From contig NZ_CP095046.1 in the NCBI RefSeq assembly GCF_022919215.1, positions 5,694,501 through 5,758,500 of the forward strand: a stretch of 64,000 nt of DNA, in the 5' to 3' direction. This DNA comes from Hymenobacter cellulosilyticus. GTDB taxonomy: Bacteria > Bacteroidota > Bacteroidia > Cytophagales > Hymenobacteraceae. The translations under genes were made by a program, and so were the position numbers. The notes under the pieces were generated by a model. It saw nothing but the letters and a program-made list of their open reading frames with translations. It ran no database searches and was not told the origin of the DNA. Shown here piece after piece: positions 1-10,612 of the stretch (its first letter is position 1; each line of letters starts with the position of its first letter).

Positions 1-392
1 TGAAACTCCTGGTTGCCGATGCGCTGACTAACTGGATTACGCAGGATGGGAATGTTGAGCTCCTTGGTAAAGTAGTCGAACATCCACATGTCGTGGTTGC
101 CAGTAAAGAAAGTCACCGGAATGCCTGCGTCGGTTAGTTCGGCCAGCTTGCCCTGCAGCCGGATAAAACCACGGGGAATGGCGTGCCGGTACTCAAACCA
201 GAAGTCGAAGATGTCGCCGACCAGGTAAATAGCGGCGGCATCAGCCGAAACCTGGTCGAGCCAGCGCACGATTTTCCGCTCCCGCTCGGCCGAGCGGGCG
301 GCGTCGGGGGCTCCTAAGTGAAAATCGGAGGCAAAATATACTTTGCGGCCAGGCGCTAGAGTAAGATCAGGCAGTTGCTTCAGGCGCGTCAT
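1..392 (-). CDS. lpxH: UDP-2,3-diacylglucosamine diphosphatase, C-terminus outside window
   Basis: The gene runs off the left edge, so only about 130 N-terminal residues are visible. They carry the calcineurin-like metallophosphoesterase motifs: SDFHLG near residue 22, GDIFDFW near 59 and GNHD at 98-101. The FDFWFEYR stretch is typical of LpxH-type enzymes, which cleave UDP-2,3-diacylglucosamine to lipid X at the inner membrane in lipid A synthesis. The ATG (complement 390-392) lies inside the 3' end of the upstream LUD gene, overlapping it by 26 bases in another frame, which suggests translational coupling. A related metallophosphoesterase is possible, but the motif spacing favours LpxH. Confidence 0.88.
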   Translation of the reverse strand, partial: MTRLKQLPDLTLAPGRKVYFASDFHLGAPDAARSAERERKIVRWLDQVSADAAAIYLVGDIFDFWFEYRHAIPRGFIRLQGKLAELTDAGIPVTFFTGNHDMWMFDYFTKELNIPILRNPVSQRIGNQEF

Positions 393-1017
393 CCAGTAAA
401 AACAACACGATGCTGCGCGGACCATGAGCTCCGAGCACCAGCGTTTTTTCAATATCAGCCGTGCGACTGGGGCCCGTCGTGAGCGAAATCATGGAGGGCA
501 GTTTGTCGTGGCCTTCCTGCACCCGCTTGAGTGCGTCGCCAATGTCGGGTACAATCTGGGAAGCGCGGGCCAGCACCAAATGCTGGTCGGGATAGATACT
601 CAGGCGCCGACCGCTGGCCGTAGCCGCGCTTACCAGCACGCTCCCCGTCCGGGCTACTAGGGCCTCGCAGGTCGTCAGGCCCGCATCGGCCTTGCTCAGC
701 CAGTCGGTTTCGTCGCCGATAAAGCCGATTCCGCCCGCGTGCAGCATCTTTTTCAGTTCCGGCTCCCACACGTACAGGTTGTCGAGCGACTTATCTTTTT
801 TGTAGGTGAAGAGCTGGTCGTAGAAATGCTCTTCCGACACGCAGTAGTAGAATACGCCCCCGGCCCGCACGAAGCTTTCGGCAAACGTAACGGCTAAGTC
901 GTCGGAGGGTGCGGGGTGCAGAGGCAGCGTAAAATCGGGCGCGGCAGGCTGGGGAGCCGGCTGCTGCAACGATTCGCGGATGCGGCGCAGGATGATGTCG
1001 CGGGAAGTTTCGGACAT
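367..1017 (-). CDS. LUD domain protein (LutC/YkgG-like)
   Basis: This 216-residue protein matches the LUD family: an N-terminal helix with the pattern SRDIILRRIRESL and a C-terminal part with ALVARTGSVLVSA and SLTTGPSRTADIEKTLVLG, the usual family signatures. LutC takes part in L-lactate oxidation with LutA and LutB. Neither partner is adjacent here, so lactate use cannot be inferred from context. ATG at 1017 is preferred over an in-frame GTG at 1029. The end overlaps the lpxH start. Many Bacteroidota keep a stand-alone LUD gene of unknown role. Confidence 0.85.
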   Translation of the reverse strand: MSETSRDIILRRIRESLQQPAPQPAAPDFTLPLHPAPSDDLAVTFAESFVRAGGVFYYCVSEEHFYDQLFTYKKDKSLDNLYVWEPELKKMLHAGGIGFIGDETDWLSKADAGLTTCEALVARTGSVLVSAATASGRRLSIYPDQHLVLARASQIVPDIGDALKRVQEGHDKLPSMISLTTGPSRTADIEKTLVLGAHGPRSIVLFLLDDAPEATA

Positions 1018-1112
1018 AGGAATCACCACGTAAGACAGGTGAGGAAGTAGTCAAAGATAGAGAGTAACGCCGACAGGCCACAGCGGCACTATACGCAAAC
1101 CTCAGTAAAAGC

Positions 1113-1145
1113 AAAAAAGCCAGCCCGAAACAGGCTGGCTTTTTC
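1113..1145 (-). terminator. Rho-independent terminator after ftsH
   Basis: A perfect stem AAAAGCCAGCC/GGCTGGCTTTT with a 7-base loop sits between the ftsH stop and the LUD gene start. T runs on both sides let it work in either direction; by position it ends ftsH. Confidence 0.75.
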
Positions 1146-1162
1146 TAAGCATAAAGTTCTTT

Positions 1163-3274
1163 TTAAACGTCGAGCGAAACCGTGCTGCCCGTTGGGATGT
1201 CGTTGCCGGCTTCCCGCGGCCGGTTTTCCAGGCCCGGCAGGTTGTTCTCGGGCAAGTCGTTGCTCAGCGGAACGGGGTGCTCCTGCTTCCGCTCACTCAG
1301 CGTCTCGCTACGGTCGGTGCCGGCCATGTGCGCCTGATAAGAAGTCTGGTTGTCGTAGGGGCGCTTGCCCACCAGACGCTCGAGGTCTTCCTGCAGCAGC
1401 ACTTCTTTCTCCAGCAGCTCCTTGGCAATTACTTCCAGCTCGTGGCGGCGCTCGGTGAGCAACTCCTTGGTACGAGTGTAGGCATTGTCAATGATGGTGC
1501 GTACTTCCTCGTCAATCAACTGGGAAGTAGCCTCCGAATAAGGCTTCGAGAAGCCGTACTCGTTCTGGCCTTTCGAGTCGTAGTACGAGATGTTGCCCAG
1601 CTTGGCATTCATGCCGTACATGGTCACGATGCTGTAGGCCATCTTCGTAATGCGCTCCAGATCCGACAAGGCACCGGTAGATATTTTACCGAACACCAAC
1701 TCTTCAGCGGCGCGGCCACCCAGGGCCATGCACATCTCGTCGGTCAGCTGCTCGGTGTTGTAGAGGAACTGCTCGCGGGGCAGATACTGGGCGTAACCCA
1801 GGGCTGCCACCCCACGGGGCACGATGCTCACTTTTACCAGCGGGTCGGCATGCTCCAGGAACCAGCCAGCAATGGCGTGACCAGCTTCGTGGTAAGCTAC
1901 AATCCGCTTCTCGTTGGGCGAAATAATCTTGTTCCGCTTTTCCAGGCCACCGATAACACGGTCTACGGCATCGGTGAAGTCCTGCATGGTCACCATCTTT
2001 TTGTCGCGGCGGGCGGCAATCAGGGCGGCTTCGTTGCAGACGTTGGCAATTTCAGCACCGGCAAAACCAGGCGTCTGAGCGGCCAGCTTACGGGCATCCA
2101 CATCGGAACCCAAGGTCAGCGGCTTCAAGTGCACGTCGAAAATCTGGGTGCGGCCGTTAATATCGGGCTTGTCGATGCTGATCTGCCGGTCGAAGCGGCC
2201 GGGACGCAGCAACGCCGAGTCAAGCGTGTCGGGGCGGTTGGTAGCAGCCAGGATGATGACCCCGGAGTCGGTACCGAAACCGTCCATTTCTACCAGCAGG
2301 GAGTTTAGGGTGTTTTCCCGCTCATCGTTGCCGCCGGGCACGTTTCCGCGGCTGCGGCTGCGACCAATGGCGTCAATTTCGTCGATGAAGATGATGCAGG
2401 GCGCCTTAGCTTTGGCTTGCTTAAACAAGTCCCGAACCCGGGCCGCACCAACCCCGACAAACATTTCCACGAAGTCGGAGCCCGACAGGGAGAAGAACGG
2501 CACGTCGGCTTCACCGGCTACGGCTTTTGCCATCAGGGTCTTACCCGTACCGGGAGGACCTACCAGCAAAGCACCTTTGGGGATTTTACCACCCAGCACG
2601 GTGAACTTCGAGGGATTTTTGAGGAACTCAACGATTTCCTCTACCTCTTCCTTAGCTTCTTCCAGACCAGCTACGTCTTTAAACGTCACCTTTACTTTGT
2701 CGCCACCTTCGAAAAGAGCGGCGCGGCTTTTACCGATGTTAAAGATCTGACCACCAGGCCCGCCTGCCCCGCTCATGCGGCGCATTAGGAACCAGAAGCC
2801 AACGAAGAGTACCAGGATCAGGCCCCAACTGGTGATGTATTCACCGTAGCCCTGCTTGGTCTCAATGTTCAGGCCTACCTGTTGGGTATCCGGGAGGCCT
2901 GCCTGCATTTTGTCCAGGTCTTCCTTGAAGCTTTTGCCGTCAATAACGCGGAAGCTGTACTGAGGACCCGCATCCATCGACAGGGGGCCACGCTGCCGCA
3001 ACTCCTGGCTGTACTTGGCGTTATTAGCCGCCTCCGGCTTCAGGGCCACTTCTACCACCCGGTCGTTGACCAGCGTCACGTCTTTCACGTCGCCGGCCAG
3101 CAGCATCTGCTTAAAGCGCTGCTGCTTTATTTCAATTGTGGAACTGCTGCGGTTGATGAAGAGCATCCCAAAGATGAACACCACCAACCCAGCCAGCACC
3201 CACATCTGCATACTCGGCCGGGGAGCCGGCGAGGGCAGCATTGGTTTTTTCTTTTTGGGGCTTGTATCTGGCAT
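1163..3274 (-). CDS. ftsH: ATP-dependent zinc metalloprotease FtsH
   Basis: This 703-residue membrane AAA+ protease degrades misfolded or unassembled membrane proteins and short-lived regulators. It shows an N-terminal membrane segment (about 20-40), a periplasmic domain, a second membrane segment near 150-170, Walker A GPPGTGKT near 237, Walker [12 protein letters not shown], the second region of homology ([20 protein letters not shown]) and zinc motif HEAGH near 462. Order and length match the family. I chose ATG 3274 ([10 protein letters not shown]) rather than an in-frame start 15 codons upstream, because the family begins with a short charged tail. The C-terminal 60 residues are polar and look disordered. 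It lies just downstream of rsfS on the same strand. Confidence 0.97.
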   Translation of the reverse strand: MPDTSPKKKKPMLPSPAPRPSMQMWVLAGLVVFIFGMLFINRSSSTIEIKQQRFKQMLLAGDVKDVTLVNDRVVEVALKPEAANNAKYSQELRQRGPLSMDAGPQYSFRVIDGKSFKEDLDKMQAGLPDTQQVGLNIETKQGYGEYITSWGLILVLFVGFWFLMRRMSGAGGPGGQIFNIGKSRAALFEGGDKVKVTFKDVAGLEEAKEEVEEIVEFLKNPSKFTVLGGKIPKGALLVGPPGTGKTLMAKAVAGEADVPFFSLSGSDFVEMFVGVGAARVRDLFKQAKAKAPCIIFIDEIDAIGRSRSRGNVPGGNDERENTLNSLLVEMDGFGTDSGVIILAATNRPDTLDSALLRPGRFDRQISIDKPDINGRTQIFDVHLKPLTLGSDVDARKLAAQTPGFAGAEIANVCNEAALIAARRDKKMVTMQDFTDAVDRVIGGLEKRNKIISPNEKRIVAYHEAGHAIAGWFLEHADPLVKVSIVPRGVAALGYAQYLPREQFLYNTEQLTDEMCMALGGRAAEELVFGKISTGALSDLERITKMAYSIVTMYGMNAKLGNISYYDSKGQNEYGFSKPYSEATSQLIDEEVRTIIDNAYTRTKELLTERRHELEVIAKELLEKEVLLQEDLERLVGKRPYDNQTSYQAHMAGTDRSETLSERKQEHPVPLSNDLPENNLPGLENRPREAGNDIPTGSTVSLDV

Positions 3275-3354
3275 GAAAAGGATTTCTAAACGAAAAACAA
3301 AGGCGGAACAGCCGCCCACCCTAGTTGTTAAGACGTACCAAAGCCGGTTTTACT

Positions 3355-3741
3355 TTAAACGGCTTCGGCTTCTTCCGTGATATATTTTATTTCCGCATCA
3401 CCCCACAACTCTTCCAGTGCGTAGAACTGCCGACGGTCACGCAGGAAGATGTGAACCACTACGTCGACATAGTCGAGCAGTACCCATTCCCGGTTCATGC
3501 GGCCTTCCGTTTGCCAGGGGTTCTGACCGGTAAGCTTTTCAACTTCTTCTTCCACGGAACGCGCAATGGCGTCCAGTTGGGTATCGGAGGAAGCAGAGCA
3601 AATGATGAAATAATCCGCTACTGCGTTTTTAAGGTCCTTCAGATTGAGCACCACGATATCGGCCGCCTTTTTCTCCTGCATGCCGCGTACTACTACGTCT
3701 GCCAATCTGTCTGAATCCTGCCGAACCAGGGTACTTTTCAT
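3355..3741 (-). CDS. rsfS: Ribosomal silencing factor RsfS
   Basis: The 128-residue protein has the complete Iojap/RsfS fold signature: ADIVVLNLKDL, an ADYFIICSASSDTQ core and REWVLLDYVDVVVHIF near the end. RsfS binds L14 on the large subunit and blocks subunit joining when nutrients are scarce. It starts about 80 bases upstream of ftsH on the same strand, and rsfS-ftsH adjacency is common in Bacteroidota. It diverges from birA, whose first codons begin about 40 bases away. Confidence 0.95.
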   Translation of the reverse strand: MKSTLVRQDSDRLADVVVRGMQEKKAADIVVLNLKDLKNAVADYFIICSASSDTQLDAIARSVEEEVEKLTGQNPWQTEGRMNREWVLLDYVDVVVHIFLRDRRQFYALEELWGDAEIKYITEEAEAV

Positions 3742-3782
3742 AGGGTATTATTAGGTTTGAACGCACAAAGTAAGAAAATCAG

Positions 3783-4549
3783 GTGGAGGCACTATCCCCC
3801 AAACCCTCTTCACGGGCCAACAAATTGTTTGGTTGCCCGAATGCGCCTCGACAAACACCGAGGCACAGGCTCTTATTGTCAAAAACAGCGCCACCGATGG
3901 TTGTACGGTTATAACCGACAAACAGACCGCTGGGCGGGGCCAACGTGGTAACCGCTGGGAAGCCAGCCCGGGCGAAAACCTGACATTATCGGTAATCTGG
4001 CAGCCAACCTTCCTGGCTCCCACCGACCAGTTTCAGCTCAGCCAAGCTGTAGCGCTGGGTGTGCTCGACTGGGCCAAAAGCCTGCTGGGTCCCGATGCTG
4101 GCCTGCGCCTGAAGTGGCCGAACGACATTTATTACGGCTCTCAGAAGCTGGGTGGTATCCTGATTGAAAACACCATAAGCGGCTCCAAGATTCAATATAG
4201 TGTGGTGGGTATTGGGATAAATGTGAATCAGCGGGAATTTGGAATGCCCACCGCCACCTCCCTGGCCTGGCTGACGGGCCGGGCATATCCCCTCAAAACG
4301 CTCATCTCCCGCCTGCTCGAAAGCCTGGAGCGGCGCTACCTGATGCTCCGCGCCGGCCGTGTGGCAGCCCTGCGCTTCGATTATCTGCAGGCCCTGTACC
4401 GCTACCAGGAAAACCACGACTACGAAGTAGATGGCCAAGCCGTGCAAGGCCAGATTGTGGGCGTGGATGAAACCGGCCGCCTGGTAGTAGAAATAAACAA
4501 AGAGCTCAGAAGTTTTGCTCTTCAGGAAATTAAATATATACATAAATAG
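3783..4549 (+). CDS. birA: Biotin--[acetyl-CoA-carboxylase] ligase, start hidden by a frame break
   Basis: The enzyme activates biotin with ATP and attaches it to biotin carboxyl carrier protein. Motifs are STNTEA, TAGRGQRGN (biotinyl-AMP loop), LKWPNDIYYG and GIGINVN. There is no N-terminal DNA-binding domain, so this is the non-repressor type. The longest uninterrupted frame starts at TTG 3833, but in-frame codons upstream read TLFTGQQIVWLPE, the usual family start, with no start codon. Adding one C to the run at 3796-3800 joins this to GTG 3783, giving MEALSPQTLFTGQQ. I infer a missing C. The C-terminal SH3-like domain (residues about 205-255) is present. Confidence 0.88.
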
Positions 4550-4726
4550 TTTCGTAGGCGGCGCCAGCAAGACTGGCCCTTGCATTAAACCTTTGACCGC
4601 CAGGATTGTCTACCTTACCAGCGGGTAAGCCCTGACTGCTGCAAAAAATAAGGCACGGTGCTTGTCTTTACCGAGTGCACAACCTCAGTCGGCGCTTTGC
4701 CCGGCTCCTACTCTGAATCCTAGAAT

Positions 4727-5133
4727 ATGAAAACTTCTACGCGTCTGTTTTTACTGCTGACCTTGGTCCTGGCGCAGGTATCTGCCCTAGCCAGCACGAT
4801 TCACACTTCCCTGGGCCAGCACCGCCCGGCTTACCCGATTCAGCAAGCACCCAGCCGACCTGGTGAAGGCGCTCAGGCCGTTACCCTAAGCGTGTATCCC
4901 AACCCCAGCCGGGGCTGGTAATGGTGTCATTGGTGCCTAAAACAGGGGAAAACTACAAGCTGCGCTTCAGCAACATTATTGGGCGAGAGGTGCGTATGAT
5001 CAGCCTCAAACCCGAAATTGAAGCCGAAGGCATGCAGATTAACCTCTCGGACCTACCCGCCGGAGTATACTTCTACAGCCTGCTGGTTAATGATAAAGTA
5101 GTCAGCACCAAACGCTTGATTTTGCAGGCCTGA
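4727..5133 (+). CDS. Short secreted protein with T9SS type A sorting tail (frame break)
   Basis: A signal peptide (MKTSTRLFLLLTLVLAQVSA) is followed by a 35-residue spacer and a C-terminal Por secretion tail: VYPNPSRG, an NIIGREV strand, LSDLPAGVYFYSLLVN and VSTKRLIL. T9SS exports such proteins and removes the tail at the surface. The frame breaks at the G run 4911-4914: as read it stops after YPNPSRGW, but one extra G gives YPNPSRGLVMVSL, a normal tail. With about 130 residues, almost the whole mature protein is the tail, so any functional domain is minimal or absent. Confidence 0.8.
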
Positions 5134-5163
5134 ACTTTCCAGGCTTCAAAGCTTTTCTTAGAG

Positions 5164-5191
5164 GCAGCCAGATATTCTGGCTGCTTTTTTT
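5164..5191 (+). terminator. Rho-independent terminator
   Basis: Perfect 9-bp stem GCAGCCAGA/TCTGGCTGC with a 3-base loop, followed by seven Ts, placed 30 bases after the T9SS-tail gene. Confidence 0.8.
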
Positions 5192-5261
5192 ATGTCCGCT
5201 GCCGAATATAGCCGCCAGCAGGTGTGTGAATTGGGCGTGCGGCATGGCCAGATTTATTGCC

Positions 5262-5269
5262 TACTTTTG
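5262..5269 (+). promoter_or_regulatory. Bacteroidota -7 element before the DUF2723 gene
   Basis: TACTTTTG matches TAnnTTTG and lies 22 bases before the ATG. No well-spaced TTG is visible at -33 (the nearest is about 28 bases upstream), so support is partial. Confidence 0.35.
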
Positions 5270-5291
5270 GCCCTTCTCTGATTAAACCAGT

Positions 5292-8277
5292 ATGCGGAGT
5301 TACAAAAGCCTGAATAATCTAGTTGGTTGGCTCGTCTTTGCCATTGCCACCGTTACTTACCTACTCACCTTAGAACCCACAGCCAGCTTCTGGGACTGCG
5401 GCGAGTTTATTGCCTGCTCCTATAAGCTGCTGGTGCCCCACCCCCGGGTGCCCCCACCTTCCTGCTGCTGGGCCGCCTGTTCTCCCTCTTCTCCTTCGGC
5501 GACGTTACGAAAGTATCGGTGCTGGTCAACTTCCTGTCGGCCCTGAGCAGCTCGTTCACCGTGCTGTTCCTGTTCTGGACCATCACGATGCTGGCCAAAA
5601 AGCTCGTGGTAAACCAGCCAGGCATGCACGACAATCGCCACGTGGAACCCACCGGCGGCCAGACTCTGCTGGTCCTGGGTGCCGGCGTAGTTGGAGCCCT
5701 GGCCTTTGCCTTCTCCGACTCGTTCTGGTTCAACGCCGTAGAGGCCGAAGTGTACGCCATGTCGGCCCTGTGTACGGCGGCCGTCGTCTGGATTATGCTC
5801 AAGTGGGAAAACCGCGCCGACGAGGCCGATTCCGATAAGTGGCTGATCCTGATTGCCTACGTTATTGGCCTCAGCATTGGGGTCCACTTGCTCAACCTGC
5901 TGGCTATTCCGGCCCTGGGCTTTATCTACTACTACCGCCGCTACCAGAACCCGACCATGTGGGGTGGCATCTTCACGCTGGTTATCAGCAGCGTGATTGT
6001 GGGCCTGATTCTGGCCGGTATTATTCCCGGCTTGCCCACGCTGGCCGGTGCCTTCGAGGTGTTCTTTGTAAACAGCATCGGCCTGCCCTTCAACTCGGGC
6101 TTGATTTTCTTCTTGCTGCTGTTTGTGGCCCTGATCTGGTTTGGCTTCCGCTATTCTTTCACGACGCACAACCGCTTGGTCAACACGGCCATGCTGAGCT
6201 TCGTGTTCATTCTGATTGGCTACTCGTCTTATCTGATTGTGCCGATTCGCAGCAGCTACGAGCCGACCATCAACGAAAACGCCCCGAAGGATGTGCTGTC
6301 CTTCGTGAGCTACCTGAAGCGGGAGCAGTACGGCGACCGGCCCCTGCTCTACGGCCCGCAGTTCAATGCCGAGCCCGTTGATCAGAAAGAAGGTGCTCCG
6401 CGCTACGTGCGCCGCGGTGATAAGTACGTGGTGGCCGAGCGCCGCCTCGAAACCATCTACCGTGACACGGACAAGATGCTGATTCCCCGTATCTACAGCC
6501 CGGCCCCGAGCATATCTACAACTACAAGAAGTGGGTCGACATTCAGGAAGGCGTGAAGCCCACGATGGGCCAGAACCTGAGCTTCCTGATGCGCTACCAG
6601 ATGGGCCACATGTACTGGCGCTACTTCCTCTGGAACTATGTAGGTCGCGACAGTGATATCCAGCAGGCCGGCGTGGTGTGGCCAACTAGCCTAAGCAAAA
6701 ACGAGCTACCCGAGCGGATTGCGACCAGCCCAGCCCGCAATAATTTCTTCGCCATTCCGCTGATTATGGGCCTGATTGGCCTGTTCTTTCACGTGCGGCG
6801 TGATGGACGCAACGCCTTAGTAATTGGCCTGCTGTTCGTATTCACCGGCCTAGCTATTGTGTTCTACCTCAATCAGCCCCCGATTGAGCCCCGGGAGCGG
6901 GACTATACCTTCACCGGTGCTACGTATGCTTTTGCCATCTGGATTGGCCTGGGTGTGCTGGGTCTGGCCGATCTGCTGAAAGCCGTGCTGAAGGCTGATG
7001 GTGCCCGCGCTGTGGCGGCTACCCTGGTAGGCCTGCTGGCGCCCGCGCTGATGGTGGCCCAAGGCTGGGACGACCACGACCGTTCGGACCGCTACAACTC
7101 GGTGGACTCGGCCAAAAACCTGCTAAACTCCTGTGCTCCAAACGCTATTCTGTTTACCAACGGCGACAACGACACTTTCCCGCTTTGGTACGCCCAGGAA
7201 GTGGAAGGCGTGCGAACCGACGTGCGCGTGGCCGTATTGAGCTACCTCAACACTGACTGGTACATCGAGCAGATGAAGCGCCGCGCTTATTTGTCGCAGC
7301 CCCTGCCCATCTCGATGAAGAGCGACAACTACGCCCAGGGAACCAACGACTACCTGCCCTACGTGGAGAACCCCGCGGTGCAGGAAGTAAACCTGCGCGA
7401 GTTTATTGGCCTTGTAGATCAGAACAGCCAGCTGTTGCAGGTGCAAACCCAAAGCGGCCGGCCCCTGCTCTCCTTTCCGACCCGCAAGTTCTACCTGCCC
7501 GTGGATACCTCGGCCGTAGAAGCCCTGGGCATTATTCCCAAAGACCGCCGCAAGCAGCTTGTGAGCCGCATGGAGTGGGATATGGGCAAAGGCGCCATCG
7601 AGAAGAAAAACCTGGTGATTCTGGACATGCTGGCCACCAACAACTGGAAGCGGCCTATCTACTTCTCCAGCACGGTGAACTCGGCCGACTTCATGAACCT
7701 GCAGCCCTACTTCCAGCTTGAAGGCATGGCGTATCGAGTTCTGCCCGCCAAGGACCCTAACTACGACCCGCGCGGCAACGAGGGCTACGTGGCCAAAGAC
7801 CTCATGTTTGAGAACATGATGAAAAAGTTTGCCTTCCGCAACCTGGACCGGGCCGACATTTTCTACGACGAAAACAACCTGCGCTTCCCAGCCAACTACC
7901 GCGACAAATTCTCGCGCCTGGCCGAAGCTTACCTGGCTGCCGGCGACAAAGCCACGGCCAAGCAGGTGCTCGACAAGTGCTTCCAAGTAATGCCCGACAA
8001 GTCTATTCGCTACGATTATTACGTGCCGCAGTTTGTGGTACCGCTGATGCAGGTAGGCGAAAAGGCCCGGGCCAACGAAATCATGGACACCATGACCAGC
8101 CGCGCCGAGCAGTCGTTGGCGTACTACAGCACCCACAGCAACTCCCTGTTTGACATGGAAGTACAAACCAACCTGCTGGCCCTGCAGAGCGTGTACCGCG
8201 CTGCTGAAGAGGTAGGTGACCAGGCCCGGGCCAAAAAGGCTGTAGACTTGCTGAACCAGTACTACCCTCGTCAATAA
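5292..8277 (+). CDS. DUF2723 family multi-spanning membrane protein (two frame breaks)
   Basis: The repaired product is close to 1000 residues, normal for this Bacteroidota family. The N-terminal half has multiple membrane segments with the signature LEPTASFWDCGEFIACSYKL in the first loop, which resembles GT-C/O-mannosyltransferase-like proteins (TMEM260-like). The C-terminal 450 residues are soluble, with NGDNDTFPLWYAQEVEGVR, and end in helical repeats. Breaks lie at the C run 5441-5445 (one C gives PHPPGAPTFLLLGRLF) and at 6504-6507 (one C gives SPAPEHIYNYKKW). A glycosyltransferase role is inferred from family resemblance only. Confidence 0.88.
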
Positions 8278-8300
8278 GGTTCTGTCAGCCTAACCATTAT

Positions 8301-8339
8301 ACAAAAACAGCCGTCCTGCTCCAGGGCGGCTGTTTTTGT
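8301..8339. terminator. Terminator after the DUF2723 gene
   Basis: Long hairpin ACAAAAACAGCCG/CGGCTGTTTTTGT with a small internal bulge; A and T runs flank it, so it could act on either strand. Confidence 0.7.
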
Positions 8340-8442
8340 GTTTAGCAGTTTGCCCCGCAGCACCGTAGAAAAAGGCAACCGCAGCCCAGACGGCCCGGGC
8401 CCGGTTTTTGGTCGATATTGCGAGTAGTCTAAGCTTTACTGT

Positions 8443-9667
8443 ATGCCTGCTGCTTTCCTTCACTGCCTTACCCTGGGCTTGTTGCTTTTGCTTAGTGTAG
8501 CGGCTCACCCGCTGACCGCGCAACGACGCGACTTTACCGGTCAGTATCAGCCCTTACGCCGTATTCAGGCCGATACCCGCCGGGAGGGCGACAGTCTGCG
8601 CATTTACCTATTCTTTCCCGATGGCAGCGTGCTGCAGCGCGGACAGCCGCTGCGCCTGGCTGGTTGGGAAAACTACCAAGCCAAACGCCCGCTCTGGCGC
8701 GACACCGTGCGCCACCTGGCCCGGCGTATTCGACTGGTGAAGGCAGCGGCCTGGGTTGACTTTTGTGTGCCAGCTTCGGCCCTGCAGCCCGGCCAGGTGT
8801 TGAGCGCCACCTGTGCCCCGGAAGACGACGCCGACGCCGGTGAAACTGCTTGGCTCAGCCTTACCAAAGAGCGCCTGGCCCGCCCCTTCCTGCTCACCGA
8901 CTCCCTTGGTGACCCGCTGCTGCGCCGTTACGTACGCCTTGCAGAACCGTTCCTGATTGACTGCTACGGTCCCGATAAGCCGCTGACGGTCAAACGCTAC
9001 GACTCTGGCTTCACGGCCGCCCTGCCACCCATGTCGACGGCAGGGGCTCCCCCCAGCCACGCAAGCTGCCAGCCCGAGATTCCCTTTTCTTTCGCGGCGG
9101 GCAGCTGGTGGTAGTGCGCCAGACGGGCCTGTATGCCTTGCGGGTGGCAGGCACACCACTTCCCGTGGGCCTGCTGGTGACTGATGAAGACTTCCCCGAG
9201 CTAAACACGGCTGATGAGCTCATTCAGCCCCTTATCTACTTAACGACTTCTGCCGAGCGCCGGGCTTTGCTGGATGCCCAGGTACCGAAGCGGGCAGTAG
9301 ACGAGTTTTGGCTGAAAGTGGCCGGCGGCAACCAGACCCAGGCCCGCCAGCTGATTCGCACGTACTACGGCCGGGTAGCAGCGGCCAATCAGCTGTTTAC
9401 CGCTCACAAAGCCGGCTGGATGACCGACCGGGGCATGCTCTACATCGTGCTGGGTGCCCCGAAACCGTTTATCGGACAGTTAGTGAAGAGCACTGGGTGT
9501 ACCGGAGCACCAAGGACGGCAGCACCACGTATACGTTCCGGCACAAACCCAGTACCTTTGCCCCCGAACACTATGAATTGGTGCGCCGGCCGGAGTATGA
9601 AATGCTGTGGTATGCCGCCGTTGAGCAATGGAGAAAAGGAATGATGACCGCCCGGAGCGGCCGCTGA
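8443..9667 (+). CDS. GWxTD domain secreted protein (two frame breaks)
   Basis: A signal peptide (about residues 1-26, ending LTAQ) precedes a beta-rich region and a C-terminal GWxTD domain: AGWMTDRGMLYIVLG followed by PETVYRTVSEEHWVY. The domain is widespread in Bacteroidota; its biochemical role is not established. Two breaks need repair: one C added to 9049-9054 joins GAPPQPRKLPARDSLFFRGG, and one C added to 9457-9460 joins IVLGAPETVYR. With both repaired the frame ends at TGA 9665-9667, about 408 residues. It overlaps rlmB by 40 bases, suggesting coupled translation. Confidence 0.82.
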
Positions 9668-10599
9668 ATGAGCGCCGCACGTTTTATAACAGCGAAAACC
9701 GTCCGGTAAGTCGCGAAGAGCGCGGCAATGATGACCGCCGGGAGCAGCGCGGGCCCGGCCGGGAGTCTCGTGGGGAAGGTTCCCGGGACTCGCGCGGCAA
9801 CAGTGGCGGTGACTTTAAGCCGCGCTACCCGCACAAGCCCGCCGCCGACCGCAGCATCGATATGCTGTTTGGTCTGCGCCCTATTCTGGAGGCGTTGAGC
9901 GCTGGCCGGACTCTGGAGAAGATTTTCCTGCTGCGCGGCACCAAGAACAGCGTCACTCAGGAAATTACGGAGCTGGCCAAAGCTGCCAACGTTCCCATGT
10001 CGCTGGTGCCCATTGAGAAGCTCAACGACCTGACCCGCAAAAACCACCAGGGCGCCGTGGCTTTCGTGTCGCCTATCGACTACCAGCCGCTCGACAGCAT
10101 CCTGGCGGGCTTGTACGAGGAAGGCAAAACACCCCTGCTCCTGCTGCTCGACCGGATTACGGACGTGCGCAACTTTGGCTCCATTGCCCGCAACGCCGAA
10201 TGTATGGGCGTGCACGCCATTGTAGTGCCCAGCCGGGGTGCGGCCCAGATTAATGGCGACGCGCTGAAAACCTCAGCCGGCGCCCTCAACCTGATTCCGG
10301 TATGCCGGGAGCCGAATTTAAAAGAAACCATCACGTTTCTGCAGCAGTCCGGCGTGACTATCATTGCCTGCACCGAGAAGTCGGACGCTAGCCTGGAAGC
10401 CGAAACCGTGGATATGACCGGCCCGGTAGCCGTGCTCATGGGCAGCGAGGAAGACGGCATCTCGCCCGAATACCTGAAGCTGGCCGACCACAAGCTGCGC
10501 ATTCCCATGGCCGGCCAGATTGGCTCGCTCAACGTGTCGGTAGCCAGCGGCATCATGCTGTTTGAAGTACTGCGCCAGCGCCTGAAAAGCGGGCAGTAG
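9628..10599 (+). CDS. rlmB: 23S rRNA 2'-O-ribose methyltransferase, RlmB/TrmH family
   Basis: A SpoU-family SAM-dependent enzyme predicted to methylate a guanosine in 23S rRNA domain V. The SPOU knot motifs are present: NFGSIARNAE, VLMGSEEDGIS and IPMAGQIGSLNVSVASGIM. Before the substrate-binding domain (DMLFGLRPILEAL, near residue 73) lies an unusual 70-residue tail rich in Arg, Asp, Glu and Gly (REERGNDDRREQRGPGRES). Such RG-rich tails often bind RNA; here that is inference. The start overlaps the GWxTD gene; an internal start would remove the tail, but none is clearly better. Confidence 0.93.
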   Translation: MEKRNDDRPERPLNERRTFYNSENRPVSREERGNDDRREQRGPGRESRGEGSRDSRGNSGGDFKPRYPHKPAADRSIDMLFGLRPILEALSAGRTLEKIFLLRGTKNSVTQEITELAKAANVPMSLVPIEKLNDLTRKNHQGAVAFVSPIDYQPLDSILAGLYEEGKTPLLLLLDRITDVRNFGSIARNAECMGVHAIVVPSRGAAQINGDALKTSAGALNLIPVCREPNLKETITFLQQSGVTIIACTEKSDASLEAETVDMTGPVAVLMGSEEDGISPEYLKLADHKLRIPMAGQIGSLNVSVASGIMLFEVLRQRLKSGQ

Positions 10600-10612
10600 C
10601 TTCTACATCTCA

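Noticed and set aside
3833..4549. birA from TTG 3833 as a complete protein
   Set aside because: The conserved TLFTGQ segment lies upstream in frame; repair of a C run gives a better start. ATC 3794 after a purine-rich stretch was also considered and judged less likely.
4727..9667. Pseudogene cluster (T9SS-tail gene, DUF2723, GWxTD)
   Set aside because: Each break is a single base in a homopolymer and reading resumes perfectly in family sequence; the same error type occurs in essential genes, so decay is unlikely.
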